A stretch of DNA of 64,000 nt from Chloroflexota bacterium (GTDB lineage: Bacteria > Chloroflexota > Anaerolineae > Anaerolineales > Villigracilaceae): assembly GCA_016219545.1 (NCBI GenBank), contig JACRMH010000043.1:20480-84479 (forward strand), in the 5' to 3' direction. This document shows, piece after piece, positions 27,499 to 36,398 of the stretch (within the stretch, counting starts at the first letter, position 1; the number at the start of each line of letters is the position of its first letter). A program made the translations under genes and the position numbers. The notes below the pieces were generated by a model that made no database searches, was not told the origin of the DNA, and saw only the letters and a program-made list of their open reading frames with translations.

Positions 27499-29529
27499 GT
27501 GATGATTCTTTTTCCCATTAGTATTTTTCTCTCAGCTTTTTTATTATTCCAGATCCAGCCGATGATCGGGAAATTTATTTTGCCGTGGTTCGGCGGCACA
27601 CCGGCGGTGTGGTCTACGGCAATGTTGTTTTTTCAAGTGCTGCTTACTGGCGGATATGCCTATGCATATTGGCTTGTCAAACGTCCGCGACAGGGATGGA
27701 TACATATTGCATTGATGGGGATAACGATCGCGCTTCTGACCACCCTCGGGCTGGTGTGGTCGTCCCCGATCACTCCCTCCGCTGACATGCGTCCCGCCGA
27801 TGTGAGTTTTCCCGTCTTTCATGTGTTCCTGATTTTGACGGCTTCTGTTGGACTGCCTTATTTTGTGCTTGCATCAAACGGACCTTTGATGCAAGCATGG
27901 TTTAGTCGCCTTTTCCCTGAAAGGTCTTACGCGCGATTGTACGCATTATCCAACCTTGGTTCTTTGTTTGGATTGCTTGCTTATCCTTTGTGGGTTGAGC
28001 CGAATTTCACCCTTCGTCAACAAGGCTGGTTTTGGACATGTGGATTTATCCTCTTTGCATTGGCTGCGGGCGTGTTGAGTTGGCGGACAAGGAGTGTGGA
28101 TGGAAGTGCTTCCATAGTTTCAGAAACAGAAAAGCCATCAAGGTCATTGCGCATAATGTGGATCTTCTTAAGTGGAACAGCTTCCTTGTTTTTATTGTCG
28201 GTGACGAATCAAATATCACAGGAAGTCGCGGTCATCCCATTCCTGTGGATCCTACCACTGGCGATTTATCTGCTTTCGTTCATCCTCGCGTTTTCTGATT
28301 CACGTTGGTATGAGCGCCGAATTTACTCCCTGCTCTTTAGCTTCGCCAGCCTCGCCATGCTATGGACTTTACTACGGGCCGACTCGTTGAATGTTATCTT
28401 TCAAATATGCGTATACGGCGTTTTGTTGTTTCTTGCAACCATGATCTGCCACGGCGAGTTATATCGCCTGCGCCCGCATGCGGATCATTTGACAAGTTTT
28501 TATTTGATGGTGTCCTTTGGCGGCGCGGCGGGCGGCATCTTTGTGAATTTGATCGCTCCGTTTCTATTCACAGGCTATTGGGAATTCTATCTTGCGTGGC
28601 TGCTGACCATTGTTTTATTGGTGGTGATGTTATTGCCGCGTTTTTCCATGCAGGTGAACAATCAAACTCGCGTGATGGGTGTTTCATTTATCGTTGCAAT
28701 ATTCCTGTTGACTCTTGGCCTGAATAAATATCAGAATGCGCTCTTTGTAGAGCGCAATTTTTACGGTGTGATCCGGATTAAAGAAATGGATAATAACTCT
28801 GTCGCCATGATCCACGGCATGACCGTACATGGGCTTCAATTTGTAAATGACCGTTTGCGCCCGACTACCTATTTCGTTAAAGACAGCGGAGCTGGTTTGG
28901 TGTTGACGAATTACCCACGAGTGAAAGAATTGCGGGTAGGCATTTTGGGGCTCGGCGTAGGGACTTTAGCCACTTACGGTCAACCGGGTGACGTGTATCG
29001 CTTTTATGAGATCAACCCAGTTGTTGTGAGGTTGGCGGAAGGGGAGGGCGGCTACTTCACTTTTTTGAAAGACAGCAAAGCCGATGTGACCGTTGCCACA
29101 GGCGATGCGCGGATCTCATTAGAGCAGGAACTGGTATCAGGTCAACGACAAAATTTCGATGTGCTGGTCTTGGATACATTCAGCAGTGATTCGATCCCTG
29201 TCCATTTGGTGACGAGGGAAGCCTTTGCACTATATCTCGAACACCTTGCGCCGAATGGCGTCATTGCTGCGCACATTTCGAATCGTCATCTTGGCCTCCA
29301 GCCTGTTTTTTGGAGGTTGGCACAGGAATTCGGGCTTTCAATGATCCAGGTGGAAAAACAGCCGGACGCAAATGGAGCTTTTCTTTCTGAATGGGTATTG
29401 CTGACGCATGAGCCTTTGTTGTTTGAAATCCCCGCGATCAGGTCACATGCGATTTCGTTTGATGGCTATAGTTCCCCTGTCCGCTTGTGGACGGATGATT
29501 ATAGTAATTTATTCCAGATATTAAAATAA
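27499..29529 (+). CDS. Fused MFS/spermidine-synthase-like membrane protein
   Basis: 676 residues. About ten membrane segments in the first 420 residues (starting FPISIFLSAFLLFQIQPMIGKF) are followed by a Rossmann methyltransferase-like domain: GILGLGVGTLATYG, YRFYEINPVV, ATGDARISL, FDVLVLDTFSSDSIP. This is the spermidine/spermine-synthase fold; fused-MFS members are of largely unknown substrate and may make or move polyamine-like products. GGAGG lies just before the ATG. Confidence 0.87.
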   Translation: MMILFPISIFLSAFLLFQIQPMIGKFILPWFGGTPAVWSTAMLFFQVLLTGGYAYAYWLVKRPRQGWIHIALMGITIALLTTLGLVWSSPITPSADMRPADVSFPVFHVFLILTASVGLPYFVLASNGPLMQAWFSRLFPERSYARLYALSNLGSLFGLLAYPLWVEPNFTLRQQGWFWTCGFILFALAAGVLSWRTRSVDGSASIVSETEKPSRSLRIMWIFLSGTASLFLLSVTNQISQEVAVIPFLWILPLAIYLLSFILAFSDSRWYERRIYSLLFSFASLAMLWTLLRADSLNVIFQICVYGVLLFLATMICHGELYRLRPHADHLTSFYLMVSFGGAAGGIFVNLIAPFLFTGYWEFYLAWLLTIVLLVVMLLPRFSMQVNNQTRVMGVSFIVAIFLLTLGLNKYQNALFVERNFYGVIRIKEMDNNSVAMIHGMTVHGLQFVNDRLRPTTYFVKDSGAGLVLTNYPRVKELRVGILGLGVGTLATYGQPGDVYRFYEINPVVVRLAEGEGGYFTFLKDSKADVTVATGDARISLEQELVSGQRQNFDVLVLDTFSSDSIPVHLVTREAFALYLEHLAPNGVIAAHISNRHLGLQPVFWRLAQEFGLSMIQVEKQPDANGAFLSEWVLLTHEPLLFEIPAIRSHAISFDGYSSPVRLWTDDYSNLFQILK

Positions 29530-29568
29530 TCGAGTAGGGGCGGAGCAGTGCTCCGCCCCTACTCGATT
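29528..29568. repeat. 41-bp near-perfect palindrome
   Basis: Twenty-base arms (AATCGAGTAGGGGCGGAGCA and its exact complement) flank one G. It overlaps the 3' end of the convergent MFS gene and lies 3 bp from the DUF4013 gene, so it can end transcription in both directions, though no T-run is present. Confidence 0.8.
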
Positions 29569-29571
29569 GGT

Positions 29572-30327
29572 TTACGCCGTTGTTGCTTCCACAATCTCGC
29601 TTTGCGCGAGTTTCTCTTTTCCACCTTTATACGCCTGTGCAATTGTTGTATACATGATCAGCAAGCTATACATGACGATTGCCGGTAACACAAAGGGTAG
29701 GAGACAGGCGAAAATGAGCGTTGCTATAACGACCTGGAGCGCAACTGTCAAAACCATTGAACTTATATAGTAAATTGCGAAAGCGGCAATGAATCCGCTG
29801 ATGTTGGCGCGCAGGATGGCCCACCATTCGCGGATGCGGAAGCCCGCCGCGAACTCGTTCTTATCCACAACATAAATTTCAGCGGCCGGGATGATGACTG
29901 CCAGTGGAAGAGAAATGGGAATTATCAGGCACATTGCGCCAAAAAATATGACCATGAAAATGGGAAAGAAAGCATCCATTTCTGAGCTGCTCATGGTGCT
30001 TGTCAGGATCGGCATGGTGGACATGGCTATGAACAACGGGATCATAATAATAAAAATTGGGAGCGAGTAAATGATACGGATGCCAAACATTTTGGCCCCG
30101 TCTTTGAACATGCCTTCCCAATCATCCCATGGAACCATGTGCGGGGCTTCGTCATTCATGATCTGTTTGGCAATGCGGACTGAATAGCCATATAGAACAA
30201 AATAGGGCAGAAGAGGAACGATAAAGCCTGCAAGCGCGACCAGACATCCGATCAGAAAATACTTGCGTGACTCAGCGTCTTTGAACGGGAAGGTAAATAA
30301 CTGATTTAGGTCAATTCCAAAAAACAT
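29572..30327 (-). CDS. DUF4013-family membrane protein
   Basis: 251 residues, about five to six membrane segments, with PYFVLYGYSVRIAKQIMND and MVPWDDWEGMFKDGAKMFGI, the DUF4013 hallmarks. Function unknown; members are widespread in archaea and Chloroflexota. It follows the trhA gene by 10 bp and is likely cotranscribed with it. Confidence 0.82.
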   Translation of the reverse strand: MFFGIDLNQLFTFPFKDAESRKYFLIGCLVALAGFIVPLLPYFVLYGYSVRIAKQIMNDEAPHMVPWDDWEGMFKDGAKMFGIRIIYSLPIFIIMIPLFIAMSTMPILTSTMSSSEMDAFFPIFMVIFFGAMCLIIPISLPLAVIIPAAEIYVVDKNEFAAGFRIREWWAILRANISGFIAAFAIYYISSMVLTVALQVVIATLIFACLLPFVLPAIVMYSLLIMYTTIAQAYKGGKEKLAQSEIVEATTA

Positions 30328-30337
30328 AAGTCAACCC

Positions 30338-30976
30338 CTAAAGCGCTACGCCCATCACCGCTATGAAATGAGCGGCGGCAGCCAGCAGTACAAAGATGTG
30401 CCATACTTCATGAAACCCAAAAACGCCCGGCACAAAGTTGAACATCTTGGTGCTGTATACGATGGCGCCGAGTGTGTAGATCACGCCGCCGATGATAAGC
30501 CAGGTCAACACCCAGGCGGGGAGAGCCGCCAGTAATTGTCCGCTTGCGCCTACGCACAGCCAGCCCATTGCCACGTAAATACCCGCATTCAACCAGCGTG
30601 GCACACGGATGATGAATATCTTCACCACGATGCCGATCAACGCCAGCGACCAGATGATGATCAACATGCCCCACTTCCAAAATCCGGTAAAGGCGTTCAG
30701 GCAAAAGGGTGTATAGGTTCCGGCGATCAAACAAAAAATTGCGGCGTGATCGATCTTTCGGAAAACCTCCAAAGCCTTATCCTTCACGCGTACCATGTGA
30801 TACGTGGCACTGGCGGAGAATAAGAATATCAAACTTATGCCATAAACGATCAGCGAGATCACTTTTGCAGGTGTGCCCCAACCGACGACCAATAAAGCGA
30901 TCAACCCTGCCAGGGCAAGGATCGCGCCTCCCCAATGGGTGAGACTGTTAACGGGTTCTCTTAATTTTTTTAACAT
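30338..30976 (-). CDS. trhA: Hemolysin III / TrhA (PAQR) family protein
   Basis: 212 residues with seven membrane segments. Conserved motifs: N-terminal NSLTHWGGAILAL, SASATYHM, RKIDHAAIFCLIAGTYTPF and C-terminal HEVWHIFVLLAAAAHF, which supply the Ser, Asp and His residues of a zinc site in PAQR proteins. The family is linked to membrane homeostasis in E. coli. It is the middle gene of a minus-strand run methyltransferase-trhA-DUF4013. Confidence 0.9.
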   Translation of the reverse strand: MLKKLREPVNSLTHWGGAILALAGLIALLVVGWGTPAKVISLIVYGISLIFLFSASATYHMVRVKDKALEVFRKIDHAAIFCLIAGTYTPFCLNAFTGFWKWGMLIIIWSLALIGIVVKIFIIRVPRWLNAGIYVAMGWLCVGASGQLLAALPAWVLTWLIIGGVIYTLGAIVYSTKMFNFVPGVFGFHEVWHIFVLLAAAAHFIAVMGVAL

Positions 30977-30987
30977 GGCTTTTTTCC

Positions 30988-31608
30988 TTATTTATTTGCG
31001 ACAATAATCATTATCGTCGCTGATTGTAATTCAACTATTTCAATTTTTGATTCGAAGCCTGCAGCGATAAATGGTTTCATCATTTTTTCTTGAATGGATG
31101 TCTTCCTATCGGCTGGGATCTCGCCTGTGACTTGATACAGCCATTTGAGGACTCCACTCTTCGGCCACGCCACAGGCAGGACGATGAGCCTGCCTCTGTC
31201 CGATAGGCATCTGCTTATCTCGGAGAGTGTCTGCTCGTGGAAGATATATTCCGTTGGAAAGGTGGAGACTATGCAATCAAAAGAAGCGTTGTCAAATGGA
31301 AGATGTTGCGCTAGTCCGCGGGTGAGTTTATGGGGCTTGCCGATATTGCGTTTTGCGAGAACTCCCATCTGCGCTGATTCATCTATTGCAACGGGAGCAA
31401 AATTCAGGTCAAGCAGGAAGCGCTGCAAATGACCGGGACCATATCCCAACTCAAGGATGCGAGTCCCTTTAATGAACGGGAGTACTTCCCTTGTCCAGTC
31501 TTTCCACCTGCCAAATGAAACCGTCGCAGCGACGAGGTCATAAGTAAATGCAAATGGGTGATACAGCAGGTGGAAAAAGACCTGCATGAAGTGCTGGGTG
31601 GGATTCAT
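30988..31608 (-). CDS. Class I SAM-dependent methyltransferase
   Basis: 206 residues with the SAM-binding motif I ILELGYGPGHLQRFL, acidic motif II (VAIDESAQM) and FDCIVSTFPTEYIF. A Methyltransf_11-like enzyme of unknown substrate. A second in-frame ATG at 31587 (MQVFFHLLYHPFAF) is an alternative start; neither has a ribosome site, and the first lies only 8 bp after the hairpin of the ytxH terminator. It precedes trhA by 11 bp. Confidence 0.82.
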   Translation of the reverse strand: MNPTQHFMQVFFHLLYHPFAFTYDLVAATVSFGRWKDWTREVLPFIKGTRILELGYGPGHLQRFLLDLNFAPVAIDESAQMGVLAKRNIGKPHKLTRGLAQHLPFDNASFDCIVSTFPTEYIFHEQTLSEISRCLSDRGRLIVLPVAWPKSGVLKWLYQVTGEIPADRKTSIQEKMMKPFIAAGFESKIEIVELQSATIMIIVANK

Positions 31609-31615
31609 AAAATAA

Positions 31616-31649
31616 AACGAGGGTTTGACATCAAAGTCAAACCCTCGTT
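31616..31649 (-). terminator. Terminator after the ytxH-like gene
   Basis: 14-bp perfect stem AACGAGGGTTTGAC and complement with a 6-nt loop, followed on the minus strand by TTTTATTTT. It lies directly before the methyltransferase start. Confidence 0.85.
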
Positions 31650-31662
31650 GCCTTTAAAGTTG

Positions 31663-32013
31663 TTAGATGGAAGCGGCTTCTCCGCCATCGGTTTTCTTGG
31701 GTTTGCGGACGGCCTCGAGCGCACTCTTACCGCGTTCGCGGACCTCGCCAGCCAATTGTTCAGCGCGGGCGCGGGCTTCCTTGGTTAATTCTTCAGCGCG
31801 GCGGCGGGCATCGGCGGCGAGAGCTTCGGCTCGGGCGAGGGCTTCTTCGCCGGTGACCTGTGCCTTATCGCGCAGTTCAATGCTCTTGTCTTTGATCAGT
31901 GCGCGGGTTTCTTCACCAGATTGCGGAGCGAAAAGCAGGGATACGACTGCGCCGGTGAGTCCACCGACAACAAAACCTACCAGAAAAGCGCCAAATTCAT
32001 CACGGTCAGACAT
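31663..32013 (-). CDS. YtxH-domain protein
   Basis: 116 residues. An N-terminal membrane segment with the YtxH signature (GAFLVGFVVGGLTGAVVSLLFAPQSGEETR) is followed by an Ala/Glu/Arg-rich helix made of ~11-residue repeats (EALARAEALAADARRRAEEL), likely a long amphipathic or coiled helix. Such proteins are linked to general stress. It lies 46 bp after the gene at 32060 and may be cotranscribed. Confidence 0.85.
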   Translation of the reverse strand: MSDRDEFGAFLVGFVVGGLTGAVVSLLFAPQSGEETRALIKDKSIELRDKAQVTGEEALARAEALAADARRRAEELTKEARARAEQLAGEVRERGKSALEAVRKPKKTDGGEAASI

Positions 32014-32059
32014 GTTAATACTCCTTTGTTGATGGTTGAATGAGTTAATGTAATAGTCT

Positions 32060-32533
32060 TTATTTTTTCTTGAGACCCATTAATTCTAACATACGAGTCA
32101 AACCTGAAAGATAACCATTAAGTTTGATGACAGGCTCAACTACATTCTCGCCCAGAAATTCCGCAGTGCCGCGAAGGGTGTTGACGGTTTCGTTCGTGGC
32201 TTGCAGGATGGGTCGGACTTCGTTTTGCAGAAGGTTGATCAAGCTGGCTAACTGCATAACCAAAACGATCAATGCAACCCCAATAACAAGGGACTCAAGC
32301 GCGACTACGATAATGAAAACGTCGCGAATTTTGTCTGTGGGTGTGCCGGGTTGCAGGAGAAAGTAAATTGCAGCACCAAGCAAAACTAGAATGAAAACAG
32401 CGCCAGCGATAATGCTGGTAGTGATTATTTTTTGTTTGCGTTCTGCCTCGCGACTTGCCGCAAGTTCCTCAGGAGTGAGGGGCGGGGGAGGCGGTGGTGT
32501 TGATGGTTGTTGAGGAAGTGATGGAGTTGCCAT
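32060..32533 (-). CDS. Membrane protein, unknown (DUF948-like layout)
   Basis: 157 residues. A Pro-rich N-terminus (TPPPPPPLTPEEL), two membrane segments (about 36-60 and 72-95) and a C-terminal amphipathic helix region (NEVRPILQATNETVNTLRGTAEFLGENV) like the tail of DUF948 proteins, where NTLR-type repeats form a coiled coil. A perfect extended -10 (TGCTATAAT) ends 6 nt before the ATG, so it is probably translated from a leaderless mRNA. It precedes the ytxH-like gene. Confidence 0.7.
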   Translation of the reverse strand: MATPSLPQQPSTPPPPPPLTPEELAASREAERKQKIITTSIIAGAVFILVLLGAAIYFLLQPGTPTDKIRDVFIIVVALESLVIGVALIVLVMQLASLINLLQNEVRPILQATNETVNTLRGTAEFLGENVVEPVIKLNGYLSGLTRMLELMGLKKK

Positions 32534-32539
32534 GATTTG

Positions 32540-32548
32540 ATTATAGCA
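32540..32548 (-). promoter_or_regulatory. Extended -10, leaderless spacing
   Basis: Minus-strand TGCTATAAT with the TATAAT box ending 6 nt before ATG 32533. No Shine-Dalgarno is present. Confidence 0.6.
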
Positions 32549-32551
32549 TTT

Positions 32552-35500
32552 TTATTCTGTTTCATCACTCAAGATTCGTCTTTGCAGATCCCACATGCGG
32601 CGGAATAATCCGTTCGTTTTCAGCAATTGGTCTTGGGTGCCGCGCTCGATGATCTGTCCGTGATTCATCACGATGATCTCATCCGCGTTTTCGAGTCCAA
32701 CCAGGCGGTGTGTGATGAGAATGGAAGTCTTTCGCTTCATCAACTCGAACAGAGTTTCCAGCACCTGTTTCTCGGTGATCGAGTCAAGGTTGGCGGTGGG
32801 TTCATCCAGGATCAATATGGGTGCATCCTTGATGATGGCGCGCGCAATCGCCAGCCGCTGACGTTCTCCGCCCGAGAGGCGCAGTCCCTGTTCGCCGATC
32901 ATTGTGTCGTAGCCTTTTGGCAAGCTCATAATAAAGTCGTGTATCTGCGCGGACTTTGCTGCGGATTCAACTTCTTCACGCGTGACCCGCCGGCGCGCGA
33001 ACCGCAAATTTTCATAGACGGATGTATTGAAGAAATAAGTATTCTGCGAGACGAGACCGATTCTTTCCCGTACTGAATCCTGCTCGAGCGTCTTGAGCGA
33101 CTCAGCGCCTAAAGTGATGTCGCCTGAGTCGTAGTCCCAGAAGCGCAATAGTAGACTTGCCAAGGTAGATTTGCCCGCACCACTTGGCCCGACAATGGCA
33201 ATGGAAGTTGAAGGTTGCAAGTTAAATGTCACATGCTGAAGGGCGGGGATGGTTTGGTTGGGGTAGGTGAAAGAGATGTTTGAGAGTGCGAGATTCGGTA
33301 TTCGGGAATCGGGAGTTGTGAGTTGTGATTTGGATAAATCCGATTCCCGATTCTCAATTCCCAATTCCCAACTCGCATCTTTTATTGCTGGTTCCGTATC
33401 CACAACTTCGAATAACCTTCGCGCGGCTTCGCGGGCTGAGTTCCACATTTGCGCAGCTTGCGGCAGTGACATGACAGCTTCAAACGCGGCAAAGGTCAAC
33501 AAGGATACCGATGCCAGCATGGGACCTGCGAGTTTCCCAGAGTTGACAAGAGGTATGGCAAGCACAAGAACTGTCCACATGCCGAGGTTGGTTAATAATG
33601 TTGTCAGCCCCGAATGGAGTCCCGTGACGCGCGCCATGCGTTTTTGGGCATTGCCATATTTAATTCCATTCGATGCGATCTCTGCCAAACGCTGTTCGGC
33701 GCGTCCGTAGGCAAGCAGGTCCGCCATTCCTTGAATGCCGTCAACGAGTCGGGTGTGCAAGTCTGCGCGCAAGGTGATCGTGTCCACTGCGGGGCGGCGG
33801 CTAATGAGTTGGGCGAGGAGGGGAAGGACCAAGCCTAAGGCGAGGAAAAATGTCAGGAAGGCAAGGGCAAGTTTCGGGTCGAACGAGGCGAGAAATATCG
33901 AAGTGAAAAATCCAACCAGGATGGCTGTCAATGGGGGAGAGACTACTCGAACGTAGAAATTTTCCAAAGTCTCCACATCGCCGATGATGCGCGCAAGCAG
34001 ATCGCCGGCGCGATATTCCATCAAACGAGCCGGGGCGAGCGGTTCGAGTTTTTCGTAAAACCAGACTCGCAATTTTGAAAGTAATCGAAATGTGACGTTG
34101 TGTGAAACGAGGCGTTCAAGGTAGCGGAAAATTCCGCGCGTGATGCCGAAGAACCGCACGCCAACCACGGCAACGCTCAGCGCCGCAACGGATGGATGCA
34201 ATGCTGCCGTGGAGATCAGCCATGCCGATGTGCCCATCAACGCGACGCTCGAACCGATGGTACATGCGCCGATTAATATGGATAATCCAACAAGATGCCA
34301 CGAGCCATTCAGGAAGGATAGAAGGCGGGGAAAGATTGCAGATTTTGGATTTGCGATTTGTGATTTTGGATTGCTCGCGAGTTCAATGTTGAGTGTTGAA
34401 GGTTGAGGGTCTCGGATGACTTTTGACTTTTGACCTTCGATCTGAACATAGGCATTCACCATCCCCGCATACATGCCGTTCTTTTCAAGCAATTCATGAT
34501 GTGTGCCTTGCTCAGTGATGCGGCCTGACTCGATGACGATGATCTTATCGGATCTGAAAATTGTATTGAGACGATGCGCAATGGTGATGACGGTACGGTC
34601 TTGCATTAATCTCTGAGTTGATTCTTCAAGAAGAGATTCTGTCTCAGGGTCGAGACTGGATGTCGGCTCATCGAGGATGAGGATGGGCGCATCTTTCAAA
34701 AACGCACGAGCAATGGCGAGACGTTGTGCCTGTCCATTGGAGAGACGCGCGCCGCCTTCGCCGATCAGCGTCTCGTATTTTTGCGGAAGCGACTCGATGA
34801 ATTCGTCCAGACGCGCAGACCGCGCCGCCGAGATGACTTGTTCTTGCGTTGCATCAGGGTTGCCGAGGCGGATATTTGCCGCAAGGGTATCGTGGAAAAG
34901 GTAGGGTTTTTGGGGAACCCAGGCAGTTGAAGAGAGCAGGGATTGGGAATTAGGGACTAGGAGTTGTGAGGTAGGAGGCACAGGTTGCACATTTATTGTG
35001 CCTGACGTTGGCTGGATGAAGCTAAGTAATAAATTGACGAGTGTTGATTTGCCCGCACCAGTTTTTCCGACCAGCGCAATGTGTTGTCCGTGTTGGATGG
35101 TAAGGTCTATATTTTCAAGTGCCGGTGTGGATTCACCGGGATAGGTGAAGGAAACATTCGAGAATTCAATAGTGGATATTTGGGAGTTGGGAGTCGGGAA
35201 TTGAGAATCGGTAACCTGGTTTCCAAATTCCGATTCCGGATTCCCAATTGGCGTATCCAATATCTCATAAATTCTTTTCGCCGCTGTCGTGCCGGACATG
35301 CCAGCGTGGAACCTTGCGCCAAGCGCACGCAGTGGCATATAAAACTCCGGCGCTAAGATCAGCAGGAAGAGTGCAGGCTGGAATTCCATTTTGCCGTAGA
35401 GCAAGCGAAAGCCGATTTCAACCGCAATAATGGCGGTGCTGAGTGTAGCCAGCAGTTCGAGCGCAAGTGCTGAAAGAAAAGTGACTCGTAAAACGCCGAG

Positions 35501-36193
35501 AGTCGTATCGCGGAATTGGTCGCTGACCTTTGCTATGGACTGGGTTTGCGCTTTGGATTGACCGAATAATTTGAGGGTGGTCAGTCCTTGCAGGCTATCC
35601 AGAAAGTGGGCGCTTAATATCCGCAAGGTTTCATATTGACGTTTGGTGACGATTTCTGCACCCTTGCCGATCATGATCATGAAGAAGGGAATCAACGGCG
35701 CGGTGATGAGAAAAATAATGGCAGAAAGCAGGTCAATGGGAAAGACAACAATGAGGATCGAGATTGGGATCAGAGTGGTGAGAACCAACTGTGGAAGATA
35801 TTGGCTAAAGTAAGCATCCAACGCTTCAATGCCTTCAACGGCGGCGGCGGTCAATTCGCCAGTGTGCTGTTTTTTCGTGTAGGCAGGTCCGAGCTTTATT
35901 ATTTTTTCAAAAAGGCGATTGCGCAAATCAGTTTTTATTTTTACAGCGATGATATTAGCGAAAATCTCGTTGAGCCAGGTTAGCAGGGCTCGTCCGCTAA
36001 CGGTGACGAGGATAAGACGCAGAAGTCCTGTCACTTGCGCGAGAGTTTGTCCTTCGAGGAACACTCCGTTAATGGAACTGCTCAGGAGCCAGGCTTGCCA
36101 GATCGTAAGCAGACCAGCCAACAGTCCGGAAAGAATTGTGGAGATCAAGGGGAGGCGAGAGTCGCGAGTGAGTTGTAAAAGTCTACGATGCAT
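32552..36193 (-). CDS. cydDC: Fused CydDC thiol-exporting ABC transporter
   Basis: 1213 residues: two complete ABC exporter halves in one chain. CydD-like half (about 1-595) has a membrane domain and an ATPase with Walker A GKTGAGKST near 372 and LILDEPTSSLD; CydC-like half (about 640-1213) has Walker A GPSGAGKST near 999 and LILDEPTANLD. CydDC exports cysteine/glutathione and is needed to assemble bd-type oxidase, fitting cydAB upstream. Four short Asn/Ser/Gln/Pro-rich inserts encoded by repeat DNA lie at domain junctions and loops (see repeats). A TATAAT box ends 8 nt before the ATG, close to leaderless. Confidence 0.92.
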   Translation of the reverse strand: MHRRLLQLTRDSRLPLISTILSGLLAGLLTIWQAWLLSSSINGVFLEGQTLAQVTGLLRLILVTVSGRALLTWLNEIFANIIAVKIKTDLRNRLFEKIIKLGPAYTKKQHTGELTAAAVEGIEALDAYFSQYLPQLVLTTLIPISILIVVFPIDLLSAIIFLITAPLIPFFMIMIGKGAEIVTKRQYETLRILSAHFLDSLQGLTTLKLFGQSKAQTQSIAKVSDQFRDTTLGVLRVTFLSALALELLATLSTAIIAVEIGFRLLYGKMEFQPALFLLILAPEFYMPLRALGARFHAGMSGTTAAKRIYEILDTPIGNPESEFGNQVTDSQFPTPNSQISTIEFSNVSFTYPGESTPALENIDLTIQHGQHIALVGKTGAGKSTLVNLLLSFIQPTSGTINVQPVPPTSQLLVPNSQSLLSSTAWVPQKPYLFHDTLAANIRLGNPDATQEQVISAARSARLDEFIESLPQKYETLIGEGGARLSNGQAQRLAIARAFLKDAPILILDEPTSSLDPETESLLEESTQRLMQDRTVITIAHRLNTIFRSDKIIVIESGRITEQGTHHELLEKNGMYAGMVNAYVQIEGQKSKVIRDPQPSTLNIELASNPKSQIANPKSAIFPRLLSFLNGSWHLVGLSILIGACTIGSSVALMGTSAWLISTAALHPSVAALSVAVVGVRFFGITRGIFRYLERLVSHNVTFRLLSKLRVWFYEKLEPLAPARLMEYRAGDLLARIIGDVETLENFYVRVVSPPLTAILVGFFTSIFLASFDPKLALAFLTFFLALGLVLPLLAQLISRRPAVDTITLRADLHTRLVDGIQGMADLLAYGRAEQRLAEIASNGIKYGNAQKRMARVTGLHSGLTTLLTNLGMWTVLVLAIPLVNSGKLAGPMLASVSLLTFAAFEAVMSLPQAAQMWNSAREAARRLFEVVDTEPAIKDASWELGIENRESDLSKSQLTTPDSRIPNLALSNISFTYPNQTIPALQHVTFNLQPSTSIAIVGPSGAGKSTLASLLLRFWDYDSGDITLGAESLKTLEQDSVRERIGLVSQNTYFFNTSVYENLRFARRRVTREEVESAAKSAQIHDFIMSLPKGYDTMIGEQGLRLSGGERQRLAIARAIIKDAPILILDEPTANLDSITEKQVLETLFELMKRKTSILITHRLVGLENADEIIVMNHGQIIERGTQDQLLKTNGLFRRMWDLQRRILSDETE
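33290..33374. repeat. In-frame repeat insert in cydDC, site D
   Basis: Short GGGAATCGGGAGTTGTGAG-type units on one side and ATTCCCGATTCTCAATTCCC units on the other form an inverted repeat. It encodes the linker between the membrane domain and ATPase of the CydC half (residues such as ESDLSKSQLTTPDSRIPN). Confidence 0.7.
34334..34440. repeat. In-frame repeat insert in cydDC, site C
   Basis: Tandem GATTTTGGATTTGCGATTT units followed by a GACTTTTGACTTTTGAC unit encode the junction between the CydD and CydC halves (NPKSQIANPKSA). Confidence 0.65.
34938..34978. repeat. In-frame repeat insert in cydDC, site B
   Basis: GATTGGGAATTAGGGACTAGG-type units encode TSQLLVPNSQSLL inside the first ATPase, between Walker A and the Q-loop, where normal proteins have a short loop. 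Confidence 0.6.
35180..35251. repeat. In-frame repeat insert in cydDC, site A
   Basis: TTGGGAGTTGGGAGTCGGG units and complementary ATTCCGATTCCGGATTCCC units make an inverted repeat that encodes the linker DSQFPTPNSQ between membrane domain and ATPase of the CydD half. Confidence 0.7.
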
Positions 36194-36212
36194 AATAAAT
36201 GATTATAAACGA

Positions 36213-36240
36213 CCGGGCTGGGGAAACTTCCGCAGCCCGG
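36213..36240 (-). terminator. Hairpin between the 42-aa gene and cydDC
   Basis: CCGGGCTG/CAGCCCGG stem with a 12-nt loop that contains a second small pairing. The T-run is weak (TCGTTTAT); it lies just upstream of the cydDC -10 box. Confidence 0.5.
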
Positions 36241-36260
36241 CTTTCATTATGATTCTGGCT

Positions 36261-36389
36261 TTAGTGCCATTTGCTTTGTACAGCAATTGTGTAAATTTTA
36301 ATATTGAGGACAATGAAGCGCCAGAATTGATACAACTTGAAGTTCATCCAGAATTTTTCTGCCTTGCTAAATTCTTGTTCGTTTTGCAT
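36261..36389 (-). CDS. 42-residue protein coupled to the quinone oxidoreductase
   Basis: A 42-codon frame (MQNEQEFSKAEKFWMNFKLY...) with a near-perfect AGGAGG ribosome site; that site overlaps the TAG stop of the preceding oxidoreductase gene, leaving a 9-nt gap, so translation is likely coupled. It has one amphipathic/hydrophobic stretch (FWRFIVLNIKIYTIAV) and aromatic residues, and could be a small peripheral or single-pass subunit. No known family is recognised. A hairpin follows. Confidence 0.68.
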   Translation of the reverse strand: MQNEQEFSKAEKFWMNFKLYQFWRFIVLNIKIYTIAVQSKWH

Positions 36390-36398
36390 GTCAGCCTC

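Noticed and set aside
33290..35251. CRISPR-like array in the repeats of cydDC
   Set aside because: Units are short, irregular and partly inverted, in coding frame, with no constant repeat-spacer length and no cas genes.
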